Origin: Streptomyces verrucosisporus
GTDB taxonomy: Bacteria > Actinomycetota > Actinomycetes > Streptomycetales > Streptomycetaceae
NCBI RefSeq assembly: GCF_017114865.1
Contig: NZ_JADEYH010000005.1
Span: 62,001 to 126,000, forward strand
DNA: 64,000 nucleotides
Reading direction: 5' to 3'
This document shows positions 25,573 to 34,933 of the stretch, in pieces. The first letter of the stretch is position 1; each line of letters opens with the position of its first letter. Below the pieces are notes generated by a model. The model saw only the letters and a list, made by a program, of their open reading frames with translations. It did not search any database and had not been told where the DNA came from. Both the position numbers and the translations under genes were made by a program.

Positions 25573-26667
25573 TCAGCGGCGTGCGTCGACCTGCAGGAAG
25601 ACCGCTCCGAGCTGGTAGCCCTCATCACGGGTGGTGAAGCGGAACGTCAGCGAGTCGCCGCCGCGCACCAGCGCGGGGGTGATGCCGTGAATGTCGGAGT
25701 CGTAGCCCAGCGTGTCGGGGTACGCGGGCACGCGGGGCGCCGGGCGGCCGTGGTCGGTGATCGTGGAGTTCATGGGGTCGTCGGCGGGGTTGGCCGCGTC
25801 GCGCACCCGGTGGGCGGGTGCGGTCCCGGTGCCCACCGTCAGCGTCTCCCCGCCCCGGCCGCGGTCGCCGTCGTAGGCCACCACGCCCGCGGCCCCGGAC
25901 GCCCCGGGCGGCACCGGCAGGGCCTCGGCGGTGATCTCGAGGGCGCCCCTGGAGGGGGTCATGGCCTCGTAGCCGTCCATGAGCACCAGGTGGCGCAGCG
26001 GCTCCTTCGGGTGGGCGTAGGCCGCCACCAGCGTCCAGCCGCCCCAGGCACCGGCGGGTGAGCGGCCCGCGGCGACGTTGAGCTGGGCGACGGTGTAGGA
26101 GCCGCCGCCGGACCGCGCGACCAGGCCGGTGACGTCGGCCGAGGCGGTGTAGCCGTCCATGACCGGGGTGCGGCGGTGGCCGACGACGGTGTCGGCGAGT
26201 ACCTCCTTGTACCGGCCGCCCGGCTCGGCGATCAGAACCCGTCCGTTGTCCTCGGGGGGCTTCTGTTCGCCGACCCGGAGGTTGCCGCCCCAGTACAGCC
26301 GGGCGTAGGTGACGCGCGCCCCGGCGGGCAGGCGCAGCTCCGCGCTGCCGGAGTTGTAGGTGTTGGGGTCGTCGTCGATGTCGACGTAGGTCATCTCGTA
26401 GTCGCCGTTGTTCCCCTTCGCCGCCCCCTTCCGGGCCTGTGCGCACGGCGGCGTGCCGGTGGCGGCGGGAGCGAGGCAGGTGGCCGCCGAGTTGGCGGCG
26501 CGCACGATGCCACCGTGCTGGGTGGCGCGGTACCGCTCCCCGAAGGGGATGCGCGGCGCCTCGCCGGGCGCGGGCGCGGCCGCGGTCGGCGGCAGCGCCA
26601 TCGCCAGGGCCGCGGCTGCCAGTGCGCACAGCACTCCTCGGCTGGTGAGCCCCAGGGAAACACGCAT
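25573..26667 (-). CDS. Secreted DUF3344-like protein
   Basis: Secreted protein of 364 residues with a clear signal peptide (1-31, GVLCALAAAALAMALPPTAAA). The mature part is beta-rich with a YDSDIHGITPAL region and a C-terminal GYQLGAVFLQVD, resembling DUF3344 proteins that are common, uncharacterised exported proteins of actinobacteria; that assignment is from memory of the pattern. A possible disulfide pair lies near 83-95. The start at 26667 has GGAGAAAG 8 bases upstream; an in-frame ATG at 26724 lacks one. It lies upstream of the exopolysaccharide operon and divergent from the chaplin gene; a link to the surface coat is inference. Confidence 0.7.
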   Translation of the reverse strand: MRVSLGLTSRGVLCALAAAALAMALPPTAAAPAPGEAPRIPFGERYRATQHGGIVRAANSAATCLAPAATGTPPCAQARKGAAKGNNGDYEMTYVDIDDDPNTYNSGSAELRLPAGARVTYARLYWGGNLRVGEQKPPEDNGRVLIAEPGGRYKEVLADTVVGHRRTPVMDGYTASADVTGLVARSGGGSYTVAQLNVAAGRSPAGAWGGWTLVAAYAHPKEPLRHLVLMDGYEAMTPSRGALEITAEALPVPPGASGAAGVVAYDGDRGRGGETLTVGTGTAPAHRVRDAANPADDPMNSTITDHGRPAPRVPAYPDTLGYDSDIHGITPALVRGGDSLTFRFTTRDEGYQLGAVFLQVDARR

Positions 26668-26961
26668 GGACTTTCTCCGATCGATACCGTTCAAATCGGA
26701 GCAAACCATGGCAGACGTGTGCACCCTCGCCGGAGGTGACGCGCGGGGGTTGCGCCGAGCGTGTGACCGCCCGGATCAGCTTCCGGCGCGTACGGCATCC
26801 GCTTGCGGCGGTACGGCCCACAGGAGAGCACCGGAACGGTGATCCCGCTGGGCCCTCCGGGTGGTCCTGCGCATCACCGCTGTTGGACCGCTTCCGGACC
26901 GGACAACCCATTCACAGCCCGGATCGACCACGGTTCGAAGAATCCCGAAAGGAGAACGGCG

Positions 26962-27420
26962 ATGATCCGTATCGCCAAGACCGCCGCGATCGCCGCGGCC
27001 GCCTGCGCCCTGGTTCTCGGCGGCGCGGGAGCCGCGTCTGCCTGCGGAGACCAGCCCGGCGGTCACAAGGGCGGCCACGAGCAGGGCCACCACGGCGACG
27101 GTCACAAGAAGGACCGGAAGAAGGACCGGAAGAAGGACGACGGCAAGGGCCGCGAGAAGGACCAGGAGAAGGGACACAAGAAGGACGACGGCAAGGGCCA
27201 CGAGAAGGACCACCGCAAGGGCGGGGACGACAACCGCGGAGGCGGCCGCGACGGAGGCTACGGCGCCTACGCCGGGGCGGTGGCCTTCGGGTCCCCGGGT
27301 GTCCTCAGCGGCAACGTGGTGCAGGTACCGGTCGACTTCGGCCTCAACTTCTGCGGCAACCAGCTGACCGTCATCGGCGCGCTGAACTCGTCCTCCGGGA
27401 ACGTCTGCGTCAACAGGTGA
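26962..27420 (+). CDS. Chaplin-type protein with a charged tandem-repeat spacer
   Basis: Secreted protein of 152 residues. The signal peptide (1-27) is followed by a Lys/Asp/His/Gly-rich stretch (about 28-98) with two near-copies of a 16-residue unit (KKDDGKGREKDQEKGH, then KKDDGKGHEKDHRKG), and then a single chaplin domain (about 103-152). The latter reads GSPGVLSGNVVQVPVDFG with Cys131 and Cys149, matching the paired cysteines of ChpA-H. Chaplins form amyloid-like surface layers in aerial growth and usually have short spacers. Here the charged block is almost half of the mature chain and may bind metal or polyanions. The start has AAAGGAG, 7 bases. It lies divergent from the DUF3344 protein. 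Confidence 0.87.
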   Translation: MIRIAKTAAIAAAACALVLGGAGAASACGDQPGGHKGGHEQGHHGDGHKKDRKKDRKKDDGKGREKDQEKGHKKDDGKGHEKDHRKGGDDNRGGGRDGGYGAYAGAVAFGSPGVLSGNVVQVPVDFGLNFCGNQLTVIGALNSSSGNVCVNR

Positions 27421-27426
27421 TCCGGT

Positions 27427-27464
27427 GCCTCCGCCCCGCCCCGCCCTGTCGGCGGGGCGGAGGC
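27427..27464 (+). terminator. Terminator, 14-bp stem, after the chaplin gene
   Basis: GCCTCCGCCCCGCC at 27427-27440 pairs with 27451-27464, just past the chaplin stop. It may also serve the convergent gene ending at 27512. Confidence 0.85.
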
Positions 27465-27511
27465 CGTTTCGGCCTCGGGAGCGTCACCCCGGGCGCTCCC
27501 CGCGGCGAGGC

Positions 27512-27922
27512 TCAGGGGCCGCCCTCCTCCCCCTGCTCCCGCACCGCGTCCCGCTCCCCCGCCGCGTCGCGCGGCAGGTTGCGGCCGGCCGGCGGATCCA
27601 CCTCCACCGGCGGGGTCCAGGGGCCGCGCTCCACGGTCTCGCCCGGCTGCATCCCCGGAGTCGGCCCCGCGGCGATCTCGGGCTGCTCCATGTCGTCGGC
27701 GGCCACGGCGTGCACATCGCCCTTGCCCAGCGGGGAGGCTCCCGGTTCCCCCTCGCCTCCGGGCTCCCAGTGATCCTCGCCCGTGCCCGTGTCCTCGCCG
27801 CTTCGGGGCCGCTCCTGGCCCGGAGCGTACGTGGCGTTGCCCGGGTTCCGCGTCCGCTCGGCCTCCTCGGCGATCTCACGGGCGCGCCGCTGCCTGTCCG
27901 TGCCCTCGTCCTCAGCGGACAT
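27512..27922 (-). CDS. Acidic hydrophilic protein of unknown function
   Basis: Protein of 136 residues, rich in Glu, Gly, Asp and Pro with no hydrophobic core, no signal peptide and no recognised domain, so it is probably disordered. Its start is set by ATG 27922 with a GAGAGGAGCG ribosome site; an in-frame ATG at 28039 lies inside the divergent DUF72 gene. It shares a divergent gap with DUF72 that carries a symmetric GGGTACCC. Similar small acidic proteins accompany stress genes in Streptomyces, but no function can be given. Confidence 0.7.
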   Translation of the reverse strand: MSAEDEGTDRQRRAREIAEEAERTRNPGNATYAPGQERPRSGEDTGTGEDHWEPGGEGEPGASPLGKGDVHAVAADDMEQPEIAAGPTPGMQPGETVERGPWTPPVEVDPPAGRNLPRDAAGERDAVREQGEEGGP

Positions 27923-27981
27923 GGCCTCGCTCCTCTCCACGGGGCCCGGAGCCCGGGGGTCCCCGAATGCTTCCCGACGGC

Positions 27982-28007
27982 GGATCTCGCCGACGCGGCG
28001 CGGGTAC
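27982..28007. promoter_or_regulatory. Possible divergent sigma-B-type promoter core
   Basis: GGAT-N16-GGGTAC reads rightward, ending at 28007. On the other strand GGGTAC at 28008-28003 has GAAT 16 bases upstream. Both deviate from the commoner N15 spacing. The rightward start would fall only about 10 bases before the DUF72 ATG (28017). Confidence 0.4.
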
Positions 28008-28016
28008 CCGGCGACC

Positions 28017-28898
28017 ATGGGAAACATTCTGGTCGGCACCTGCTCGTGGACGGACCCCGCGCTGGTCGGCAGCGGGTGGTACCCCTCATCGGCCGGGGAC
28101 GCGGAGGGCCGGCTGCGGTACTACGCCGGGCGTTTCGGTCTGGTCGAGGTGGACTCGACGTACTACGGGCTGCCCAGCACGCGCAACAGCCGACTGTGGG
28201 CCGAGCGCACTCCCGACGGGTTCGTCTTCGACGTCAAGGCGTTCTCCCTGCTCACCGGCCACTCCACCCGGGCCGGTTCGCTTCCGGCACAGCTGCGCCC
28301 GGCCGGTGCCCCCGCGAACGCCCGGGTGCGGGCCGGCGTGCTGGGGCCGGCGGCCGTGGAGGAGGTGTGGCGGCGCTTCTCCGGCGCGCTGGAGCCGCTG
28401 CGCGCGGCCGGACGGCTGGGCGCGGTGCTGATGCAGTTCCCGCCGTCGCTGCGGCCCGGGCCCGACGCGGAGGCGTTCCTGGAGCGATGCCTGGGGCGTG
28501 CGAGCGCACTGGGGTGGCGCACGGCGGTGGAGTTCCGCGACCCTCGCTGGTACGCGCCCGAGTGCGCCGCCGACACGGCCGACCTCGCCAAGCGCCACGG
28601 CGCGGCGCTGGTCGCGGTGGACACCGCGCGCGGCCTGGCCGCGTCCGTGCCGCCGGTCGCCGCCGCGACCGCGCCACAGCTGTCGGTGGTCCGCTTCCAC
28701 GGCCGCAGCCCACACTGGGGCACCGGCTCCAAGGAGGACTCCTACCGGCACCGCTACACCGGGGAGGAGCTGGCCGAATGGGTTCCGCGGATACGGGCAC
28801 TGGCGGAGCGGACCGACCGGGTGCACGTGCTGTTCAACAACTGCTGCGGCGACGCGGCCGTCCGCGCCGCCGAGGCGATGAGCGACCTGTTGGGGTGA
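28017..28898 (+). CDS. DUF72 domain protein
   Basis: TIM-barrel-like DUF72 protein of 293 residues. Conserved blocks are GTCSWTDP, EVDSTYYGLP, VMQFPPSL-like sequence near 140, VEFRDPRWY and VRFHGRSPHWG. The family is widespread and uncharacterised; structural relatives bind nucleic acid or metal. ATG 28017 has a poor ribosome site, so it may be leaderless or nearly so. Seven bases after its stop comes the HhH-GPD gene, suggesting a DNA-repair-linked operon. A sigma-B-like core lies just upstream. Confidence 0.85.
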   Translation: MGNILVGTCSWTDPALVGSGWYPSSAGDAEGRLRYYAGRFGLVEVDSTYYGLPSTRNSRLWAERTPDGFVFDVKAFSLLTGHSTRAGSLPAQLRPAGAPANARVRAGVLGPAAVEEVWRRFSGALEPLRAAGRLGAVLMQFPPSLRPGPDAEAFLERCLGRASALGWRTAVEFRDPRWYAPECAADTADLAKRHGAALVAVDTARGLAASVPPVAAATAPQLSVVRFHGRSPHWGTGSKEDSYRHRYTGEELAEWVPRIRALAERTDRVHVLFNNCCGDAAVRAAEAMSDLLG

Positions 28899-28905
28899 TG
28901 CGGCC

Positions 28906-29601
28906 TTGACCGAGCCGGGCGGAGAGAGGAACGCGCGGGCGGACGCGGGCCGGCGCACGGGGTCGCGGGAGCGCGACCCCGCCGTGGTGCGCGCGCTGCT
29001 GGAGCTCCACGGCCGCACGTACGCGCGGGAGGCGGGCATCCGGCTGCGGAGCACCCCCGTGCCGCTGTACCGGCTGCTGGTGCTCTCGCTGCTGCTGAGC
29101 GCCCGCATCCGGGCGGACACCGCGGTGTCCGCGGCCCGAGCCCTGTTCGACGCCGGGCTGGGCGACGCGCGGAGCATGGCCGAGTCTGCCTGGCGGCGGC
29201 GGGTGGACGCGCTGGGCGCGGGCGGCTACCGCCGGTACGACGAGCGGACGGCCACCCAGCTCGGCGACGGCGCGGAGCTGCTCCTCCAGCGCTACCGGGG
29301 GGATCTGCGCGGGCTGCGCGAGGAGAGCGGGGCGGGCGAGCGGCTCCAGCGCTTTCCCGGCATCGGGCCGACCGGGGCCGACATCTTCCTGCGCGAAGCC
29401 CAGGGCGTCTGGCCGGAGTTCGCTCCGTACCTCGACCGCAGGACCCGCGAGGGCGCGCAGCGGCTGGGGCTGCCCGCCGGCTCCCGGGAGCTGGCGCGGC
29501 TGGTGCGGCAGGAGGAACTGCCCCGGCTGGCCGCGGGGCTGGTGCGCGTCGCCCTCGACCGGAGAGCCGCCGACGAGGTGCTCGCCGCGGCGGAGGCGTG
29601 A
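28906..29601 (+). CDS. HhH-GPD-family endonuclease III-like protein
   Basis: Protein of 231 residues with the helix-hairpin-helix fold of DNA glycosylases, the superfamily that excises damaged bases. The hairpin is LQRFPGIGPTGADIFLREAQ, followed by an Asp in APYLDRRT where the catalytic Asp sits. The Lys needed for lyase activity is replaced by Thr-Gly, and the four-cysteine Fe-S loop is absent. It is likely a monofunctional or structural relative rather than a classical Nth. TTG 28906 is chosen because the earlier ATG runs into a stop after three codons; GGGGTGA lies about 7 bases before it. Seven bases separate it from DUF72. Confidence 0.72.
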   Translation: MTEPGGERNARADAGRRTGSRERDPAVVRALLELHGRTYAREAGIRLRSTPVPLYRLLVLSLLLSARIRADTAVSAARALFDAGLGDARSMAESAWRRRVDALGAGGYRRYDERTATQLGDGAELLLQRYRGDLRGLREESGAGERLQRFPGIGPTGADIFLREAQGVWPEFAPYLDRRTREGAQRLGLPAGSRELARLVRQEELPRLAAGLVRVALDRRAADEVLAAAEA

Positions 29602-29745
29602 GTCCACTTTTCCTTTCCACGCCATTTCCGTGCCGCCGCGCGCTGTTTCCGCGCCGTTGCGCGCGGCGCCGTGCCGCCCTGCGCCGCGCTGTGCCGTTCC
29701 CGGGCTTTCGCGGTGGGCGCCGGAGGCGGGCTCTTGCCGTCATAC

Positions 29746-29776
29746 GGAGAGCGCGTCTATCTTTGGCGCGCTCTCC
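29746..29776. promoter_or_regulatory. 10-bp stem hairpin upstream of the Rpf gene
   Basis: GGAGAGCGCG at 29746-29755 pairs with 29767-29776. It is too far (144 bases) from the HhH-GPD stop to be its simplest terminator, yet still upstream of the rpf start. A possible -35 (TTGCCG, near 29734) and -10 (CTATCT) overlap it, so it may instead be an operator. Confidence 0.45.
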
Positions 29777-29777
29777 A

Positions 29778-29789
29778 ACGCAATTGCGT
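29778..29789. promoter_or_regulatory. Palindrome ACGCAATTGCGT upstream of the Rpf gene
   Basis: A perfect 12-bp palindrome, directly beside the hairpin and 51 bases before the rpf start. I do not know its binding protein. Confidence 0.45.
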
Positions 29790-29803
29790 GAGAGCTCAAC
29801 TGA

Positions 29804-31213
<1,410 letters not shown>

Positions 31214-31231
31214 CCCGCGCACACCCGCCCC

Positions 31232-31258
31232 CCCCGCCCGGCACGACACCGGGCGGGG
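31232..31258. terminator. Bidirectional terminator, 10-bp stem
   Basis: CCCCGCCCGG at 31232-31241 pairs with 31249-31258, between the convergent rpf and Rieske flavoprotein genes. Confidence 0.75.
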
Positions 31259-31264
31259 CGGCCG

Positions 31265-32806
31265 TCACCCGATGTCGCGCCGCTCCAGCGGGCGGGTCGC
31301 GGGGCCCTGGATCACCGAGCCGTCCGTGGCGAAGCGCGAGCCGTGACACGGGCACTCCCAGGCCCGTTCCGCGTCGTTGAAGTGGACCAGGCAGCCAAGG
31401 TGGGTACAGCGGGCCGAGACGGCGTGCAGCTGCCCGTCGGCGTCGCGGTGGACGGCGCAGCGGCTCCCGCCGACCCGTACGACCGCGCCGCCGCCCGGGG
31501 CGATGTCGTCGACGGAGTCGGCGTGGGAGGGGCGCAGCCGGTCGCCGACGAAATGCTTGGCGACGCCGGCCTGCAGGCCCAGCAGCGAGGGCGCGTCGCG
31601 GAAGCCGGGCAGCCGCCGGGGGTCGTACAGCTTCGCCCAGGCCGGCAGGTCGCCGCCGGTGACGTACCGGGCCAGCAGCCGGCCCGCCAGCACCCCGCTC
31701 GCCATCCCCCAGCCGCCGAAGCCGGTGGCGACGTAGGTGTGGCGCGCGCCGGGGTGGAACGGTCCGATGTACGGCACCCGGTCGGTGGAGCTGTTGTCCT
31801 GGGTGGCCCAGCGGTGGACGATCCGGGCGCCGGGGAAGCGCTCGCGCGTCCAGGCCTCCAGCCTGCCGAAGCGCTCGGTGACCTCGGCCGTGCCCGGCGG
31901 GAACTTCTCACCGGTGACGATCAGGAGCCGCTGCCCGTCCCCGTAGGGCGCGGTGCGCACCGAGCGGGTGTCGTTCTCGGGGGTCAGGTACATCCCGGCC
32001 GGGTCCTGTTCGGCGGGGATCGCGGCGGCGACGACCAGTTCGCGGTGCGGCTCCAGCCGGGAGAACAGCAGCGCGCGGTCGAAGACGGGGTAGTGGGTGG
32101 CCACCACGACGGCGTTCGCGGTGACCGTGGCGCCGTTCTCGGCGGTCACCCTGCACGGCTCACCCTCCTCCAGGCCCACCACGCGGGTGCGCTCGGCGAT
32201 CCGCCCGCCGCGCCGCACCAGGTCCTGTGCGAGCGTCAGGAGGAACTTGCGCGGGTGGAACTGCGCCTGGTCGGCCACGCGTACCGCGCCCCGGACGGGG
32301 AAGGGCAGACCGGTCTCGGTGACGTAGGCGGCGGGCAGGCCGGCCTCGGCGGCTGCCTCGGCCTCGGCCCGCAGCTTTTGGGCCGTCTCCTCGGACTCGG
32401 CCCAGGTGTGGGCGGGCACGCGCTCCAGCTCGCAGTCCACGTCCAGCTCGGCGGCGGTCGCGGCCAGGTGCCCGATCGCGTCCTGCTGGGAGAGCGCGTA
32501 CATCCGGGCGCCGTCGGCGCCGTGCTTGCTCCGCAGCTCGTCGTAGACCATGCCGTGCAGGGAGCTGACCTTGGCGGTGGTGTGGCCGGTGACCCCGGCG
32601 GCGATCCGGTCGGCCTCCACGACGGTGACCTGGCGGCCGGCGCGGGCGAGCTCCCAGGCGGTGCACAGGCCCGCGATGCCGCCGCCGACCACCACGACGT
32701 CGGTGTCGGTGCCGCTGCCGGGCTCCAGCGGCGGGTGGGTGGCCCCGGGGGTGACGGGGGCGGTCGCCAGCCAGTACGACTCGTTGTCGGCGGGGGAAGC
32801 GCTCAC
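31265..32806 (-). CDS. FAD-dependent amine/amino-acid oxidase fused to a Rieske [2Fe-2S] domain
   Basis: Redox enzyme of 513 residues. The N-terminal two-thirds is a D-amino-acid-oxidase-like flavoprotein (VVVVGGGIAGLCTAWELARAG; TGFGGWGMASGVLAG near the C-terminal end of the FAD domain). The C-terminal about 90 residues are a Rieske cluster with CTHLGC and CPCHGSRF supplying two Cys and two His. Such fusions occur in actinobacteria and bacilli, mostly with unknown substrates. The GTG at 32806 overlaps the upstream DUF5709 stop by 4 bases. The oxidase is placed under a sigma-B-type promoter together with DUF5709, so it likely forms part of a stress response. Confidence 0.88.
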   Translation of the reverse strand: MSASPADNESYWLATAPVTPGATHPPLEPGSGTDTDVVVVGGGIAGLCTAWELARAGRQVTVVEADRIAAGVTGHTTAKVSSLHGMVYDELRSKHGADGARMYALSQQDAIGHLAATAAELDVDCELERVPAHTWAESEETAQKLRAEAEAAAEAGLPAAYVTETGLPFPVRGAVRVADQAQFHPRKFLLTLAQDLVRRGGRIAERTRVVGLEEGEPCRVTAENGATVTANAVVVATHYPVFDRALLFSRLEPHRELVVAAAIPAEQDPAGMYLTPENDTRSVRTAPYGDGQRLLIVTGEKFPPGTAEVTERFGRLEAWTRERFPGARIVHRWATQDNSSTDRVPYIGPFHPGARHTYVATGFGGWGMASGVLAGRLLARYVTGGDLPAWAKLYDPRRLPGFRDAPSLLGLQAGVAKHFVGDRLRPSHADSVDDIAPGGGAVVRVGGSRCAVHRDADGQLHAVSARCTHLGCLVHFNDAERAWECPCHGSRFATDGSVIQGPATRPLERRDIG

Positions 32807-33465
32807 GGCCGGCGGCTCCTTCCGGGCTCGGGACGCACTCCGGTCCCCTCACCCTCACCGGAGGGGCCGACCTCGCCCACGCCCTGGGGCGGGCCGGTCT
32901 GCTCGGAGTCCTCCTCGCCCCTGAGCTGGCCGACGTCGCGGTCCTCCTCCACGGTGTGGACGGCCGACTCCTCCGGGGACAGTCCCTCGGCCGCGGACTC
33001 GTGGGAGAACACGTCCTGGTTGGCGGGCCGCTCCCCGAGCGGGTCGTCGCTGAGCTGGCCGGTCTCGTCCTCCGGGGGGCCGGAGGCCCGGGAGGTCTCG
33101 CCCACGTCGGGTTCCTCCTCGGCGAGCCGGCCGTCCAGGGGTTTGCCCTCCAGCTGCTCGGAGTAGGTGGTGCCCCACTCCTCGGCGGCCACCGGGCGCT
33201 CGCCGGGGACGGGCATCTGCTGCGGGTCGTTCGCCCACTCCTGCTCGGGCATGCCGTTCTGCAGGTCGGGGATGCCCTCGTCCTCGGGGCGGCCGCCCGG
33301 GTCGTAGGGGGCGTCCAGTGCCGAGTCGCCGGGGCTGGGGCCGGTGGCGGGCTCTCCCTCGGGGGGCAGGCCGGGGGTCTCGTCGTCGTTGACGGTGGCG
33401 TCCTCCTCCGCCAGTTTGGGCCTGCTCCCGTCGCCCGCGGCGGTGGGCTCGTTCTCGTCAGCCAT
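32803..33465 (-). CDS. DUF5709 acidic protein
   Basis: Acidic, mostly disordered protein of 220 residues. The stretch WGTTYSEQLEGKPLDGRLAEEEPDVG is the signature I associate with DUF5709, a family of unknown function common in streptomycetes. No hydrophobic segment or signal peptide is present. ATG 33465 has GGAGGGAGACC just upstream. Its stop overlaps the Rieske flavoprotein start by 4 bases, so the two are co-translated. A perfect sigma-B-type promoter (GTTT-N15-GGGTAC) lies about 82 bases upstream. Confidence 0.78.
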   Translation of the reverse strand: MADENEPTAAGDGSRPKLAEEDATVNDDETPGLPPEGEPATGPSPGDSALDAPYDPGGRPEDEGIPDLQNGMPEQEWANDPQQMPVPGERPVAAEEWGTTYSEQLEGKPLDGRLAEEEPDVGETSRASGPPEDETGQLSDDPLGERPANQDVFSHESAAEGLSPEESAVHTVEEDRDVGQLRGEEDSEQTGPPQGVGEVGPSGEGEGTGVRPEPGRSRRP

Positions 33466-33546
33466 GGTCGGTCTCCCTCCGGGTCCCGGTGTCGGTCAGG
33501 GTCGCGCACGCGTCGGTGATCCGGTCGGCTCTCATCGACCCGCCCG

Positions 33547-33571
33547 GTACCCGCCGGTACCGGACGGAAAC
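33547..33571 (-). promoter_or_regulatory. Sigma-B-type promoter for the DUF5709 operon
   Basis: On the minus strand: GTTT (33571-33568), 15 bases, GGGTAC (33552-33547). This fits the streptomycete sigma-B consensus GNNT-N14..16-GGGTAY exactly. Confidence 0.75.
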
Positions 33572-33761
33572 GCGCGGTGTGCCCCGGCTGCGCCCCGATC
33601 GTGGCGTTTCCGGGGCGCCGGCGCGGGTACCGCGGCGCATCGCGTCCGGCGCGGGGGGACGGGAAGCGTCCAGGGGGCCGCGGGAAGCCTCGGTGGCGCC
33701 CCGGGCGTGCCCGGGGCGAACGGCCGCGGTACCCGTGGCCCGCCCCGGAGGACCCCCGCCC

Positions 33762-33786
33762 GTTTCGCCGGACGGGCCGGGGGTAC
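33762..33786 (+). promoter_or_regulatory. Sigma-B-type promoter for the YbdK/diiron operon
   Basis: GTTT at 33762-33765, 15 bases, GGGTAC at 33781-33786. Transcription would begin near 33793, which favours ATG 33830 over GTG 33797 as the start of the next gene. Confidence 0.75.
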
Positions 33787-33829
33787 CCACACTGCCGTGA
33801 CCAGGGATGGAACCACCGGGGGACTGACC

Positions 33830-34933
33830 ATGGGGGTCGAGGAGGAGTTCCTCCTGGCCGACCCGACGACCGCCCGCGCCGTGGCCGGTGCCCAGGCGGT
33901 GCTGCGCCGCGCCCGCCACGAGGCGTCCGCCGCCGACGGCTCCGGCTACAAGGCGGAGTTCCTCTCCAGCCAGGTGGAGTCCGCCACCGGGGTGTGCACC
34001 TCGCTGGAGGAGATCCGCAGGGAGCTGGCGGAGGACCGCGCCCGGCTGGTGGACGCCGCCCGTGAGGAGGGTCTGCTGCTGCTGTCCTCCGGGACGGCCG
34101 TGCTGAGCGACGGGCGTCCCCCGGTGGCCGAGGGGGAGCGCTTCCGCCGCATCTCGGAACTCTTCGCCGACATCGTGGACGACTACCAGGTGTGCGGCTG
34201 CCACGTCCATGTGGGTGTGCCGGACCGGGAGACGGCGGTGGCCGTGGTCAACCGGGTGCGGCGCTGGCTGCCGACACTGCTGGCGCTGTCGGTCAACTCC
34301 CCCTTCTGCGAGGGCCGCGACCGCGGTTACGCCAGCTGGCGCATGATGGAGCAGCTGCGCTTCCCCGCCGCCGGGATGCCTCCCCGCTTCCCCGACGCCG
34401 CCTTCCACGACGCGGAGGTGGAGCGGCTGGTGTCCTACGGGGCGCTGATCGACGACCGGATGAGCTTCTGGCTGATGCGCCCCTCGCCGTGGCTGCCCAC
34501 GGTCGAGTTCCGGGTCGCGGACGCGGCGGCCACCGTCGACGACGCGGTGCTCCAGGCCGCGCTGGGGCGGGCCCTGGTGCGCCGGGCGCTGGCCGACCTG
34601 GAGGCGGGGCTGCCGGAGCCGGAACCGGACGAGCGGGCGGCCCGGGCCGCGGTGTGGGCCGCGGCGCGCTACGGGCTGCGGGGCGACGGCGTCGACCCGG
34701 TCACCCGTGCCCGTGTGCCGGCCGGTGAACTGCTTGGCGCGCTGCTGCGGCACGTCGCGCCCGCCCTGGAGGAGACCGGCGACACCGAGACCGTACGGAG
34801 GCTGGTGGAGGCGGTGCGCGAGGACGGCACCGGGGCCGAGAGGCAGCGGCGTGCCTGGGCGCGGGGCGGCCCCCGGGCGGTGGTGGAACTGCTGGCCGCC
34901 CAGACCGACGCGAGGGAGCACAAGCGGGCATGA
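33830..34933 (+). CDS. Glutamate-cysteine-ligase-like carboxylate-amine ligase (YbdK type)
   Basis: ATP-dependent ligase of 367 residues that resembles the weak glutamate-cysteine ligase YbdK (type 2 family). The opening TMGVEEEFLLADP is the family signature; QVESATGVCTSLEEIRREL and YQVCGCHVHVGVPDRE (with conserved His) form the active site, and EFRVADAAATVDD is the third block. Streptomycetes use mycothiol, so glutathione synthesis is unlikely and the substrate may be another carboxylate/amine pair. ATG 33830 has GGGGGA 7 bases upstream; GTG 33797 would sit almost on the predicted transcription start. It overlaps the diiron-enzyme gene by 4 bases and has a sigma-B-type promoter. Confidence 0.86.
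   Translation: MGVEEEFLLADPTTARAVAGAQAVLRRARHEASAADGSGYKAEFLSSQVESATGVCTSLEEIRRELAEDRARLVDAAREEGLLLLSSGTAVLSDGRPPVAEGERFRRISELFADIVDDYQVCGCHVHVGVPDRETAVAVVNRVRRWLPTLLALSVNSPFCEGRDRGYASWRMMEQLRFPAAGMPPRFPDAAFHDAEVERLVSYGALIDDRMSFWLMRPSPWLPTVEFRVADAAATVDDAVLQAALGRALVRRALADLEAGLPEPEPDERAARAAVWAAARYGLRGDGVDPVTRARVPAGELLGALLRHVAPALEETGDTETVRRLVEAVREDGTGAERQRRAWARGGPRAVVELLAAQTDAREHKRA

Larger units (their letters stand above)
33466..33829. other. Divergent gap holding two sigma-B-type promoters
   Basis: 364 bp without a gene. Two matching promoter cores are 191 bp apart and point outward, one to DUF5709 and one to the YbdK-like gene. The rest is plain GC-rich DNA with no other structure seen. Confidence 0.6.

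Noticed and set aside
27034..27051. Chaplin-like protein as a lipoprotein (Cys28)
   Set aside because: The residues before Cys28 (AASA) lack the Leu/Val/Ile expected at -3 of a lipobox, and chaplins are normally cleaved by signal peptidase I.
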